From the NCBI GenBank assembly GCA_017432885.1, contig JAFRIE010000020.1, positions 1 through 48,650 on the forward strand: a stretch of 48,650 bases of DNA, read 5' to 3'. This document shows, in pieces, positions 23,241-32,800 of the stretch. Below the pieces are notes generated by a model, which worked only from the letters and a program-made list of their open reading frames with translations, was not told the DNA's origin and made no database searches. Position 1 is the stretch's first letter. Every line of letters starts with the position of its first letter. A program made the translations under genes and the position numbers. Origin of the DNA: Erysipelotrichaceae bacterium. Its GTDB lineage: Bacteria > Bacillota_I > Bacilli_A > Erysipelotrichales > Erysipelotrichaceae.

Positions 23241-23930
23241 TTATTTCTTGCGGATGAAACGCCACAGGAAGTACACCATCAGCGCCTCCCCGAACATGGA
23301 AATATAGAACATCAGGCTCTGACTCTTATCTCCCGATGGATCCTTGCCCAGGAAAATTCCCAGCAGGGTAAACAGCAGCATAAAGAATCCCGCAAAAAAC
23401 ATGTTCGGATTCTTCTTCCGGATCCACAGGTAGATGCCGATGCCGATCATGATAAATACCGGAACCGTGTCAAGCAGAGATGTCAGCGTACTTGAGAATT
23501 TCCCGGTCAGATCGCTGGATGCATAGCGCCGGATCAGTCCAACCGTCCGCGGTTCAGTGACGACCGTCAGACCTCCCACAAGTCCCAGAATCATAATGAT
23601 GACTGACAGGATCCAGATGATTCTGATGATGTTTCTGTTTTCGGTCAAAGAGTAGGCGCAGATCGGAAACAGCAAAGGAATCAGCGTACAGTGCAGGATA
23701 TATCTCAGCTGGCTGAGATGATGAAACAGCGTGCCGTACGGCAGGAAACAGCCGCTTGCCAGGATCAGGGAATCATAAAACAGACCCAGACACAGAATTC
23801 CCGTCAGCAGGGCGATCTTGCCGATACCGCCCTTTTTGAATTCCTTCAACATGAAAAAGATCGCTACGCCGTCAAACAGCGTCATGACCCACAATACAGG
23901 AGCCATCGTATTGATTAACAGTTCTCTCAT
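23241..23930 (-). CDS. multi-helix membrane protein of unknown function
   Basis: 229 residues with about seven hydrophobic segments, including VLWVMTLFDGVAIFFML near residue 20, IALLTGILCLGLFYDSLI near 48, IIRIIWILSVIIMILGLVGG near 110 and the last at 205-222. A HHLSQLRYILHCT segment at residues 70-82 is a polar cluster in an otherwise hydrophobic protein. I do not recognise the family. The frame stays open on to 24611, but everything above 23930 is antisense to the cyclase-family gene, and AAAGGAT is placed for the ATG at 23930. Confidence 0.75.
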   Translation of the reverse strand: MRELLINTMAPVLWVMTLFDGVAIFFMLKEFKKGGIGKIALLTGILCLGLFYDSLILASGCFLPYGTLFHHLSQLRYILHCTLIPLLFPICAYSLTENRNIIRIIWILSVIIMILGLVGGLTVVTEPRTVGLIRRYASSDLTGKFSSTLTSLLDTVPVFIMIGIGIYLWIRKKNPNMFFAGFFMLLFTLLGIFLGKDPSGDKSQSLMFYISMFGEALMVYFLWRFIRKK

Positions 23931-24056
23931 AATTTGATCCTTTACTATATATTTCATTATAGCATTCGTCTGATAATGCCAATGATTTAAAACCTTGTCC
24001 TTTATAATGATAGATAGAGTAAAATGCCGCTGAACCAAAAGAGGGAGGAAGGAAAC

Positions 24057-24605
24057 ATGCTGACAGACATCACACTGAAGATCACGCCCAAAATGGCATC
24101 GGATGCACAGGGAAACGAGAAGAAGACACTCGTTGGCCATATGGGTACACATTTTGATGTCATGGATAAAGAATTCCCTTTGGAATACACCAGAAGAAAA
24201 GGAATCGTCTTTGATGTCTCCGGAATAAACGGCAGGGATATCGACACTTGCGATATCGATCTGGATGCCGTAGAAGAAGACATGTTTGTGGCTTTCCATA
24301 CCGGCTTTATCGAGAAAACAGGATATGGGACTCCCGCCTATCATCATGAACATCCCCAGCTTTCCGGCCGTCTGATCGACGCCCTGCTGGAAAAAGGAAT
24401 TTCCATTATCGGCATTGATTTTGCCGGCGTTAGAAGAGGCAAGGAGCATACGCCAAAAGACCAGTACTGTGCCGATCACAACGTCTTTATCGTCGAGAAT
24501 CTCTGTAATCTGAGATCTGTAATCGGAAAATGTATCATTCATACCTATCCGATGAACTATGCGGGGATCAGCGGGCTTCCTTGCAGAGTCGTGGCAGAAA
24601 AATAG
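24057..24605 (+). CDS. cyclase/kynurenine-formamidase-like family hydrolase
   Basis: This 182-residue protein carries the cyclase-family (PF04199-type) signature GHMGTHFDVM (near residue 28), a HxGTHxD metal site, and later FHTGF and YHHEHPQLS, which hold further His for a metal site. Such enzymes hydrolyse aryl- or acyl-formamides and similar amides or lactones. The usual P after THxD is replaced by VMD, so the substrate may differ. The ATG at 24057 is preceded by GGGAGGAAGGAAAC; an upstream ATG at 24024 would bury that site. It is monocistronic. Confidence 0.82.
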   Translation: MLTDITLKITPKMASDAQGNEKKTLVGHMGTHFDVMDKEFPLEYTRRKGIVFDVSGINGRDIDTCDIDLDAVEEDMFVAFHTGFIEKTGYGTPAYHHEHPQLSGRLIDALLEKGISIIGIDFAGVRRGKEHTPKDQYCADHNVFIVENLCNLRSVIGKCIIHTYPMNYAGISGLPCRVVAEK

Positions 24606-24623
24606 AATCATACGAGAAATATT

Positions 24624-24660
24624 AAAAAAACGAACATATTCATGTTCGTTTCTCTTTATT
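24624..24660. terminator. bidirectional terminator between the cyclase-like gene and CorA
   Basis: AAACGAACAT (24628-24637) and ATGTTCGTTT (24642-24651) form a 10-bp stem, with A-residues before and TCTCTTTATT after. Confidence 0.75.
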
Positions 24661-24670
24661 TATTTCTATC

Positions 24671-25588
24671 CTACAGCCACTTCTTTTTCTTGAAGTAAAG
24701 CAGCGATACGACGACGATCAGGATACAGACAATAAAGACGATCGGATAGGATCGTTCCAGATTCAGTTCCGGCATATACTTGAAGTTCATTCCGTACCAG
24801 CCCGTAATCAGCGTCAAAGGCATGAAGATGCTGGTGACGACCGTCAGCAGGGTCATGATGTTGTTCTGCTGCACGGCGATCGATTCCCGGTGGTAGTCCC
24901 GGATCTGTACCGAGTAGTCTCTTAAGGATGCCGCATTGTTGTAGAGCCGGTCCAGCCGGTTCATGTAAGAACGGAAATAGCGCATGTTTTCTTCGGCAAA
25001 AAACCCGTTCTCGTTTTCATCAAGCTCCTGTACCACATCCATCAGCTGTTCGTAGTGCGTCAACAGATAGCGGATCGACGATCTGACATAGTTGGCGCCA
25101 TTCATGGAAATATCCCGTTCGTTGTTCTGGATCTTCGTTTCCATCTCATCCAGTTCCATTTCGTATTTCTCCATGATACGCAGATCATCCTTTACGATAT
25201 GATCCAGGAAATCGTAGAGGAATCTCTCCAGACAGGGAGCCGTCCATTTCTTGGTCCTGGCGATCTCTTCCATGGCTTTCTTTACATAACCGCTGTCATC
25301 CACGATGATGACATTCTTTTTATTCATGGCGTAGGCAAAACGGAAATCATCGTTCTCCATGTTGTTCCGATCCGGAATCGAGAAAGTACCGGACAGAGAA
25401 TCATAGTTGACATTCGCTTCCGTTGTAAGCATTTCATCCATTTCAAGATCGATTGCTGCAGAAAGCGGAAACTCGTTTTTTACCTTTTCCCATTCTTTTC
25501 TGTCTAAAACGGCAACACGGACTTTCCTGCTTTTCTTGTATTCTTCTTCTGTTACTTGTTTTAAGGTTTCTTCAATCAGATAATACAT
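24671..25588 (-). CDS. CorA-family magnesium/divalent cation transporter
   Basis: This 305-residue protein has a long helical N-terminal cytosolic domain, two C-terminal membrane helices and the diagnostic YGMN (in GWYGMNFKYMPEL, near residue 270) between them. The family forms pentameric Mg2+ (sometimes Co2+ or Ni2+) channels. The final KKKKW is the usual basic tail. AGAGGAAAC precedes the ATG. The E2-like gene lies 33 bases upstream on the same strand, so they may be transcribed together. Confidence 0.92.
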   Translation of the reverse strand: MYYLIEETLKQVTEEEYKKSRKVRVAVLDRKEWEKVKNEFPLSAAIDLEMDEMLTTEANVNYDSLSGTFSIPDRNNMENDDFRFAYAMNKKNVIIVDDSGYVKKAMEEIARTKKWTAPCLERFLYDFLDHIVKDDLRIMEKYEMELDEMETKIQNNERDISMNGANYVRSSIRYLLTHYEQLMDVVQELDENENGFFAEENMRYFRSYMNRLDRLYNNAASLRDYSVQIRDYHRESIAVQQNNIMTLLTVVTSIFMPLTLITGWYGMNFKYMPELNLERSYPIVFIVCILIVVVSLLYFKKKKWL

Positions 25589-25621
25589 AATCGTTTCCTC
25601 TGCCTTCAGTATAGCAGAAAG

Positions 25622-26467
25622 CTATTCGATCGGCTTGCTTAGCGGATCGTTCAGCAAAGAAGGATCCTGCAGGATCTGTTCGATCATTCCTACCGATTTC
25701 GCGAAGTAGAAACCGTCTGCGATCCTCTCATCCAGCGTAACGCCGAATTCACAGACCTTCCGGACTTCCTGTTTCCCTTTTTCGTTGACGATGATCTCAT
25801 CCCCGATCTCACCGATGCTGGTCAGTGAGGAACAGGTCCCAAAGTCCGCCAAGTTGTGGTAGATGGCGCCGCAGCGGATGGAACCGAGGTTGGAGATGAT
25901 CATGCTGGTGAAGTAGATGTTGTTGCTAGTCAGAGATGCCGGCAGCAGACCGTATTTTCCCAAGAGCTTGATGACGGCAAAGATCGGCACCCGGATGAGG
26001 TTCGGCAGTTTTCCCAGAACATCCACAGCCGAATTGGCACCTTCCTTGTCCGCCTTGGCAGAACGCAGATTCTCGACCTTCTTCGCGATCTTTGCGGCGA
26101 TCGTATCCATGTTGTCATCCCCGTTTACCGGTATTACCAGCATCATCTCTTCCGCCTTGTCGTCCAGCGTCATTTTCGCCACGAAAGACAGCAGGATCTC
26201 CTTATGTTCGTACATATGCCGGTTGGAAATGAAACGGTTCAGTTTCGGCCGATGATAGATGACCTTGGCGATGGCCGCCATAAAGGCGTGGAAATAGGTG
26301 TACTTCTTTCCGTCCTTCCGGCAGTCTTCCATATATTTGACCAGTTCTGTAACGTCGATCTTGCGGTCGATATAGACTTCATTCTCTTTTCTGGTCGGCT
26401 TCAGATCGATACAGCACTGCATCAGTGCCGATACCTCCACCCTTCTGGCATCTCTTCTGTCTCTCAT
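25622..26467 (-). CDS. stand-alone 2-oxoacid dehydrogenase E2-type acyltransferase domain, catalytic His replaced
   Basis: This 281-residue protein matches the catalytic domain of E2 acyltransferases / chloramphenicol acetyltransferase-like fold (FHAFMAAIAKVIYHRPKLNRF near residue 60, GVTLDERIADGFYFAKS near 255), but has no lipoyl or E1/E3-binding domain. In E2 enzymes the motif is HRxxDG; here it reads ERIADG, so the catalytic His is Glu. Domains of this stand-alone type with the E substitution recur in Bacillota; their activity is unknown and may be acyl-CoA binding rather than transfer. GGGGGAAAG precedes the ATG. Confidence 0.8.
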   Translation of the reverse strand: MRDRRDARRVEVSALMQCCIDLKPTRKENEVYIDRKIDVTELVKYMEDCRKDGKKYTYFHAFMAAIAKVIYHRPKLNRFISNRHMYEHKEILLSFVAKMTLDDKAEEMMLVIPVNGDDNMDTIAAKIAKKVENLRSAKADKEGANSAVDVLGKLPNLIRVPIFAVIKLLGKYGLLPASLTSNNIYFTSMIISNLGSIRCGAIYHNLADFGTCSSLTSIGEIGDEIIVNEKGKQEVRKVCEFGVTLDERIADGFYFAKSVGMIEQILQDPSLLNDPLSKPIE

Positions 26468-26503
26468 ATTCTTTCCCCCAAATAGTTAGCACCATTCTAA
26501 CAT

Positions 26504-26536
26504 AAAAAGAAAAGATCCCGTATTTCAGGAATCTTT
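26504..26536 (-). terminator. terminator of the VanY-type lipoprotein gene
   Basis: On the minus strand AAAGATTCC pairs with GGGATCTTT (one G-U pair) and is followed by TCTTTTTATG. It lies just beyond the stop at 26543. Confidence 0.7.
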
Positions 26537-26542
26537 CTCGTT

Positions 26543-27538
26543 CTAATAACCCGAAGATACAATATCCCAGTCGCCGTCCTCGCCACAGACCAGCCACCAC
26601 TGGTAATCGTTGTAAATACGATCCGGCTCTAACGTCCCGTATCCCTCTTTTGGCGTACGGAAACTGCTGAGTACTTCGATTGCCTTCAAATAAGAACCTC
26701 CTTCTTCTAAAGAATTCAGCCATTCCAGATTTTCTTCGCTGTTACATTCATCTCCGGCAAATTTCAGGCTATTCAGTTCAACACCTTTCCAGGAAGCAAA
26801 CCGGCATTTGATCCGGATGAAAGCCTCATCCAGTTCTTCTCTGCTGAACAGTCTGGAATCGCCATAGTCCAGAACAACATCCGTCTCATTGACGGCACCC
26901 AGATAAGCCTCTAAAGTAATACCTTTTTCCATGATTTCTTTGGCGATTTCCTTATTGTCGATATAACGGATATGCCACGGTTCGTAGGCATAACCCGTAA
27001 TGTGTTCTTTCCCTTCCAGATAACGCAGTATGAAGCCGTAATCGTCCAGTTTCTCATGAATCTTTGCCCAGATTTCCGGATACTGGACCATGTCTTCGTT
27101 TTCTACCACATCGACACCGTCAATGATCAGATACAGATCCAGCGCAAGCCCAGTGTGGTGCTCCGAATAGCCGGGAACGGCAACGACTTTTGCGGTATAG
27201 TCAGCACCGTACTTTTCCGTGAAATCATCGACGATCTGCTGCTGTGCAGCTATGCTTCTTCTGGCGGAATCCAGATCCACAAAGATCCCTTCCTTTTCCA
27301 GATCTTCTTTTAGAAGCAGATAGGCATCATAGGCTCTCTTCTCCACTTCTACATCATCACCGATTGAGTTGGTCATATGAATGGTCTGAATCTTTTCTTC
27401 CCAATCCTCAGGCAAAGGATTCAGCTTATTCACCAGAACAAAATAATCCAGATCATAATCGTCTTTGACTTCTTCCTTCTTCTGACATCCCGTCAGGAAA
27501 CAGAACAGTAGTATCATCACAAGAAACAGTTTTTTCAT
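26543..27538 (-). CDS. VanY-type D-alanyl-D-alanine carboxypeptidase lipoprotein
   Basis: 331 residues with a lipoprotein signal (KKLFLVMILLFCFLTGC, lipobox Cys18), so it is anchored on the outer face of the membrane. The VanY/peptidase M15 zinc site is SEHHTGLALD (S125, H127/H128, D134) plus EPWH (H189). It should trim D-Ala-D-Ala or D,D-crosslinks in peptidoglycan. Residues ~215-331 form a second alpha/beta region without recognised motifs, ending in WWLVCGEDGDWDI. The frame extends upstream to 27574, but the ATG at 27538 has the GGAG ribosome site at 7 bases. Confidence 0.87.
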   Translation of the reverse strand: MKKLFLVMILLFCFLTGCQKKEEVKDDYDLDYFVLVNKLNPLPEDWEEKIQTIHMTNSIGDDVEVEKRAYDAYLLLKEDLEKEGIFVDLDSARRSIAAQQQIVDDFTEKYGADYTAKVVAVPGYSEHHTGLALDLYLIIDGVDVVENEDMVQYPEIWAKIHEKLDDYGFILRYLEGKEHITGYAYEPWHIRYIDNKEIAKEIMEKGITLEAYLGAVNETDVVLDYGDSRLFSREELDEAFIRIKCRFASWKGVELNSLKFAGDECNSEENLEWLNSLEEGGSYLKAIEVLSSFRTPKEGYGTLEPDRIYNDYQWWLVCGEDGDWDIVSSGY

Positions 27539-27602
27539 TTTCATACTCCACTTTTTCATATTTATTATAAACACGTCAGTCTGTTTATGTTTTATATTGC
27601 CT

Positions 27603-28445
27603 CTAGCAGTTACCGGTATAAACGTATTTCAGCTGTTCCCGGGCAGTTTCCGCCAGCTCATAGACTTTCTTTACATCCGTCGCTTCCCTATCTGTCATAT
27701 GGAAACACGGAAAGAAACGGGAAACATGCAGAGGGATGTCACGGCCGTTCTCCAGGGATGCGATCCAGGCGGTCATCGCTTTCATCTCTTCAACGGAATC
27801 GTTCTCTCCCGGGATGATCAGCGTTGTCAGTTCGACATGACAGTGTTTCACTGCCTCTTCAATAAAATCCATTACCTGCCTGCGCTTTCCTTTCAACAGA
27901 CCGGAATAGTATTCATCCGTAAAACCTTTCAGATCGATGTTCATGGCATCCATGTAAGGAACGATTTCATTCAACACAGACAATTCGGCTGTACCGTTAC
28001 TCACTAGTACGTTCTTCATTCCGGCTTCTTTCACCAGCCTTGCACAGTCTTTGACGTATTCATAGCCGACCAGCGGTTCGTTGTAAGTGTAGGCAACGCC
28101 GATATTGCCCTGATCCCGATATTTTAGGGCGATCTTTAGCAGTTCCTCAGGAGAAAGAAAGGCAGCTCTTTCCGCCATGCGGAAAACCTCATCCGACCAG
28201 GAGATCTCATTGTTCTGACAGAAAGGGCAACGCAGATTACAGCCAAAACTGCCTAGCGATAAGATCCTGGCTCCCGGATAGAATCTTCTCAAAGGTTTCT
28301 TCTCGATCGGGTCCAAGGCAAGCGAAGTGATCCTGCCGTAGTTGCACGGGATCACCTTCCCATTCTGACAGGTTCTGGCCTTACAAAAACCTATGCCACC
28401 CTCTTTTATTTCACAATGTCTGAAACAGACGCCACAGATCGCCAT
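27603..28445 (-). CDS. AmmeMemoRadiSam-system radical SAM enzyme
   Basis: This 280-residue protein carries the radical SAM CxxxCxxC motif in FGCNLRCPFCQNNE (C69, C73, C76) and, ahead of it, CGVCFRHCEIKEGG with several Cys that may bind another iron-sulfur cluster. It is closely related to pyruvate-formate-lyase activating enzyme-like proteins of the AmmeMemoRadiSam type. TYNEPLVGYEYV and NVLVSNGT are typical. The reaction is unknown. AAGGGGAG precedes the ATG, 12 bases after the AMMECR1/Memo gene; the pair is the standard module. Confidence 0.9.
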   Translation of the reverse strand: MAICGVCFRHCEIKEGGIGFCKARTCQNGKVIPCNYGRITSLALDPIEKKPLRRFYPGARILSLGSFGCNLRCPFCQNNEISWSDEVFRMAERAAFLSPEELLKIALKYRDQGNIGVAYTYNEPLVGYEYVKDCARLVKEAGMKNVLVSNGTAELSVLNEIVPYMDAMNIDLKGFTDEYYSGLLKGKRRQVMDFIEEAVKHCHVELTTLIIPGENDSVEEMKAMTAWIASLENGRDIPLHVSRFFPCFHMTDREATDVKKVYELAETAREQLKYVYTGNC

Positions 28446-28457
28446 CTTCTCCCCTTC

Positions 28458-29843
28458 CTAATAATGCCTTATCACTTCAAAACGCTGCAGCGTATAGTCT
28501 TCCTCTTCACCGATACCGCCTTTCGCTCTGGCAATATCGATCTGCTGCTCCACCGTATCGACACCGTCCAGATCCGGCAGCAGCAGTCCTCTCCGATTCC
28601 CGTGACTGACAATGACGCCATAACGTTTCACATCAAGCTCTTCCGGTGAAGAGATGTCTTCCGTTTCACCCAGTACATCGACGCTGATTTCCAGATCCTT
28701 CAGTTCCTCTGGCCTGACAGGAGAGAAACGCGGATCCCTGGAACAGGCGCTTACCGCATTGGCGATGATTTCCAGGGCGATATTGTCTCTAGTCGGTCCT
28801 ATCGTACCGATACATCCTCTTAAGAGTCCTTCCTTGTGGATGGATACGAAAGTTCCCGCTTTTCTATCTATCAGTTCTTTCTCAATATCTTCCGGCAACG
28901 GCAGATAACGGCGATGCAGAACGTAGTAATCCACCGCCTGATAAGCCAGCCGGACATAGGCGTCGGCATTCGCTCTTCGTTCCTGAATTTCAGCTTCTTT
29001 ATTCTTCTCATGTTCCAGGAGAAAATGTCTTCCTTCGTCTTTTCCCTGCGGATAGAAGCTGCAGATCCCGTAACCCACACCGGTCACATCTTCATGAGAC
29101 AGCGCTTCCGCCTTGACCGATAGACCGTCAAAAGCGCCCGCCATCATGACGAAAGAACGGTGACCGCACTCGGCTGCCTTCTCACAAAACGCTTCGTCAA
29201 AATCAAATAATTCATTGAAAGCCGCCCTGGAACAGACATCCATGATCCTTCTGTCATATTCCGGACCTTCTTTCACATAGCCGTAAGGACCATAGTCCTG
29301 CAGCTTGTGTGAGAGATCGCCGCTGGCAATAAAGACCGTTTTCCGGTTCAGATCTTCAACCGCCCTGGCAATATACATGCCCAGACGGTAATGATCACTT
29401 AACGGCAGACCGGAGAGACCGATCCGGATGATCCTTCCTTCCGGATACTTCTGACGGATAAAATACAACGGAACCATCGTACCGTGGTCCAGTTTCGGAT
29501 CCCTCTCGCCCAGGGTTCCGGATGGAAATCCGTCCTCTTCGGCATAGCTGCAGATCCTGTCTCTGAGTTCACCGTCATAACTTTCCTCAAAACGCACGTT
29601 TCCGGCGCCGAATCTTTCAAAAGACCCCCTTGCCTTCGCTCCGGGAGAAATATGAAAATAATCCGCATACATGATCGAATGAGGGGAACTGATGAGGATC
29701 GTATCCGGTTTCAGTTTCGCCACTTCGTCGGCAACTCTTTCGTATGCCTGTATTGTTTTTATGATCTTGTTTTCTTCACCCCTTCCGATGTCGGGAACGA
29801 TCATCGGCGGATGGGGTACCATGAAGCCGGCTAGTATTGGCAT
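28458..29843 (-). CDS. Memo-like dioxygenase fold fused to an AMMECR1 domain
   Basis: 461 residues. The N-terminal half (1-270) is the Memo / class III extradiol dioxygenase-like fold with HPP near the start (FMVPHPPMIVPDIG), SSPHS, ASGDLSHKLQDYGPYG and HEDVTGVGYG. The C-terminal half (about 310-455) is an AMMECR1 domain with the hallmark LRGCIGT. Both are widespread in all domains of life and often occur with the radical SAM enzyme found immediately downstream. No biochemical function of the trio is settled; a redox or radical-based modification is the common proposal. The ATG at 29843 follows AGAAGGTG. Confidence 0.9.
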   Translation of the reverse strand: MPILAGFMVPHPPMIVPDIGRGEENKIIKTIQAYERVADEVAKLKPDTILISSPHSIMYADYFHISPGAKARGSFERFGAGNVRFEESYDGELRDRICSYAEEDGFPSGTLGERDPKLDHGTMVPLYFIRQKYPEGRIIRIGLSGLPLSDHYRLGMYIARAVEDLNRKTVFIASGDLSHKLQDYGPYGYVKEGPEYDRRIMDVCSRAAFNELFDFDEAFCEKAAECGHRSFVMMAGAFDGLSVKAEALSHEDVTGVGYGICSFYPQGKDEGRHFLLEHEKNKEAEIQERRANADAYVRLAYQAVDYYVLHRRYLPLPEDIEKELIDRKAGTFVSIHKEGLLRGCIGTIGPTRDNIALEIIANAVSACSRDPRFSPVRPEELKDLEISVDVLGETEDISSPEELDVKRYGVIVSHGNRRGLLLPDLDGVDTVEQQIDIARAKGGIGEEEDYTLQRFEVIRHY

Positions 29844-29898
29844 GCAACACACCTTCTTTCTAACGATACGGATGATTCGCTTTTACGACAGAACGAAA

Positions 29899-32800
29899 TT
29901 AATGAAGACTGTCTTCAGCTGAAACAAGGCGATACTCCTTATCCAGCAGACTGTATAAGTAACAGTCTGTTTTCTTGTCGCTTATGGATTCGATATATTT
30001 CCGATATCCGTTCAGCTGTTTATCGTAATGCTCGTCATCGATGTTCTTCGCCTTATAGTCAATAATGTCAAAATGATCTTCATATTCCATCAGCAGGTCG
30101 ATAAAACCATGCTTCTCTTCATGATTCTCTTCATAAATGAATTCGTACTCCTTGTACGCTTTCCCTTTTCCTGCATTTTTCATAAGATCGGAATCCATAA
30201 AGCTTCTTATGTACTCTCTGTATTGAGGATCTATTAAAGAATAATCGGGATCCTTGAAATCCAGCGTCTCCAGATAGTAATGCAGCCTGGTACCCAGTTC
30301 CATCTTTTTCAGCGTATCGGAAGAAATGAGTCCGGAGTCCTTGGAGAAGCTGGAGCTTTCAATCTTTTCCGGTTGAATCCTGACAGATCCAGGCAGATCG
30401 ATCGTTCTGTTCTCTTTTGTATCGACATCCGCAAACAGATCAACTTTCTTGGTCTGGTATTCTTTGGTGAAATCATATCCTGACAGATCCAAGTCGCTGA
30501 CGAAATCGCTGATATCTTCATAAACGGAATCCAGCATATCCTTGAAACAGCTGTATTCCATCCTGGTAAGATCCGGGACCATTTCCTTGCGGACAACGTT
30601 GCCTTCTGTCTGATCTTCAATAGGACATACCAGAATCATCTTTTCTTCTGTCCTTGTCAAGGCAACATACAGCAGTCTAAGCTTTTCGCTGATGTCCTCT
30701 TTGTTGAATTCATACTTGAATATCTCTTTTTTGACAGTATCTTTCAAACCTCTTCCTTCGATCATTGAAGGCAGAACGATACCCAGGTCTTTCGTAAACG
30801 TAATTCTGTCCTTGACATCCTCCTTGTTGAATCTGACATCCAGACCGATGAAATAACAGATCTTGTACTCCAGACCCTTGGATTTATGAATGTTTATGAT
30901 CTTTACTGCATTTTCATTATCGTTGTCTATATTGAAGGTGATCTCGTTGTTTTTCTTCGGATCGAAAACACCGGATAAATACTCGCTGAAACTGTCGCAA
31001 TTATATCCGATCGCATTAAGATCATGGGCCAGCTGATAGAGATAATCTATCTTGACAAGGTTTTCCTTAACCTGACCGATTTTATTTATCCTGCTGTAGA
31101 CATCAAAGGTACTTATTATTTCATCAAGCATATCCGCAATGGTTTTTGCTTCTATGCCGTTAAGCAGTCCGGACAGTTTCCGGTATAGATCGGATGTTGC
31201 ATAGCTTTCTTTCTTAACGATGTCATAGAGTTCGCTGTCAGGCATTTCCACCAGGAAACTTCTTGCCAGGGAAGCAAAAGAGTGTCTGAAATCGTCGTCC
31301 ATTCTCTCTTCCTTCATGCAGGACAGCAGTACAAATATGGCCTTGACCGCGATGGAAAGATCGGAAGCGGACATGTCTTCATCTCTTTCAATGGCTACCG
31401 GGATATTGTAGAAAGACAGGATCTGTTTATATAAATCAAAATTGGTCTTGCGGTCAACGATGATACAGAAATCCTTATACTCAGCCGGCCGGAAGAACGT
31501 TTCTCTTGAACCGTCTTCCTTTATACGGCTGTCCCGAACAATGAATTTCTGTTTGATTTTGTTTTTAATGTCTTCTGCCACAACAAAAGCTTCGACTTCA
31601 TGCTTGCTGAACTCTTTGAATGGAGCTTCTTTTTTGTCATAAACGTATTTATAGATCTCAACATGCTGATTATCATTGTTATCGATTTCGCTTTCCCGGC
31701 CCGATATCATGTGGTGGGACTTTCGATAATCAGCTCCGCCGATCCGGGAATCCATCAGCCGGTCAAAAACGGTATTTATGTCTTCCAGCACCTCTTTTCT
31801 GCTTCTGAAGTTTCTGGAAAGCTCGATCAGTTCATTCTTGTCGCTGTCCCTTTCGTACGTTTCATATTTATGTTGAAACAAAGCCGGGTTCGCATTACGG
31901 AAACGGTAGATCGACTGCTTGATATCGCCGACCATATAGACATTGTTGCGGGCGATCAAGTTAATGAATTCCTCCTGCAGATCGTTGGTATCCTGATATT
32001 CATCGATCAGTATTTCGTCAAAACCCTCGGAGATCTCTTTTCTGATCTCTTCATTGCCGCTGACGATATCTATAGACATGCGGAAAATATCGGAGAAGGA
32101 AAACAGATTCTTTTCTCTTTTGAAAACGTCGATCCTGTCTTTTAATTCCTGGGCGAGGTTTAGAAGACACCGGGAGTTTTCCTTTGTATTCAGCAGTTCA
32201 TTCTTGAGTTCATCCGCGCTTAATTCACTCATCTCTTTCAGCCTGTTTATCTGTTTCTTGATATCGGCGTTCAATGCTTTTGCCTTTTCCGAGGAATTTC
32301 TTGGAAGGGACTTGCCGCTTGGTCCGCATATTGAGACGCTCTCCTTGATTGCATCGTAAGTATCGGCAACATATAAAGAAGTGTCGTCGAGGAACATCCG
32401 GTCTGTATCGATGTCCTCATTACTCAAGGCGATCATCTCGGTCCGGATCTTGCCGATGACGGATTTCAGAACATCAACATACCTGCATATTGCCGCATTT
32501 AAGGCATCCTCGCTAAAGAACGCATCATTATATCGGTCAACATATCCCTTCCGGTCGTAGATCTTATCCAGACCGTTGTGTATGTCCAGTACCGCTTCTC
32601 TGATGTTGCTGTCATTCTTGATGCAGAAATCGCCGATCAGCTTCAGGAATGAAGGATCTCCGTTTCTGTATTTTTCCAAAAAAAGGTCGTTCAGAATCTT
32701 TTCCGTTTCGCTGTTCAGGATATTATTGTCGATGACAGAAACGTTTCTATCAATGTTGAACAGATAATGATATCTCTTGACCAGCGACTGCGCGTAGGCG

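Noticed and set aside
23931..24611. upstream extension of the 229-residue membrane protein frame
   Set aside because: It is antisense to the cyclase-family gene, which has a good ribosome site and recognisable motifs; the extension has no family resemblance.
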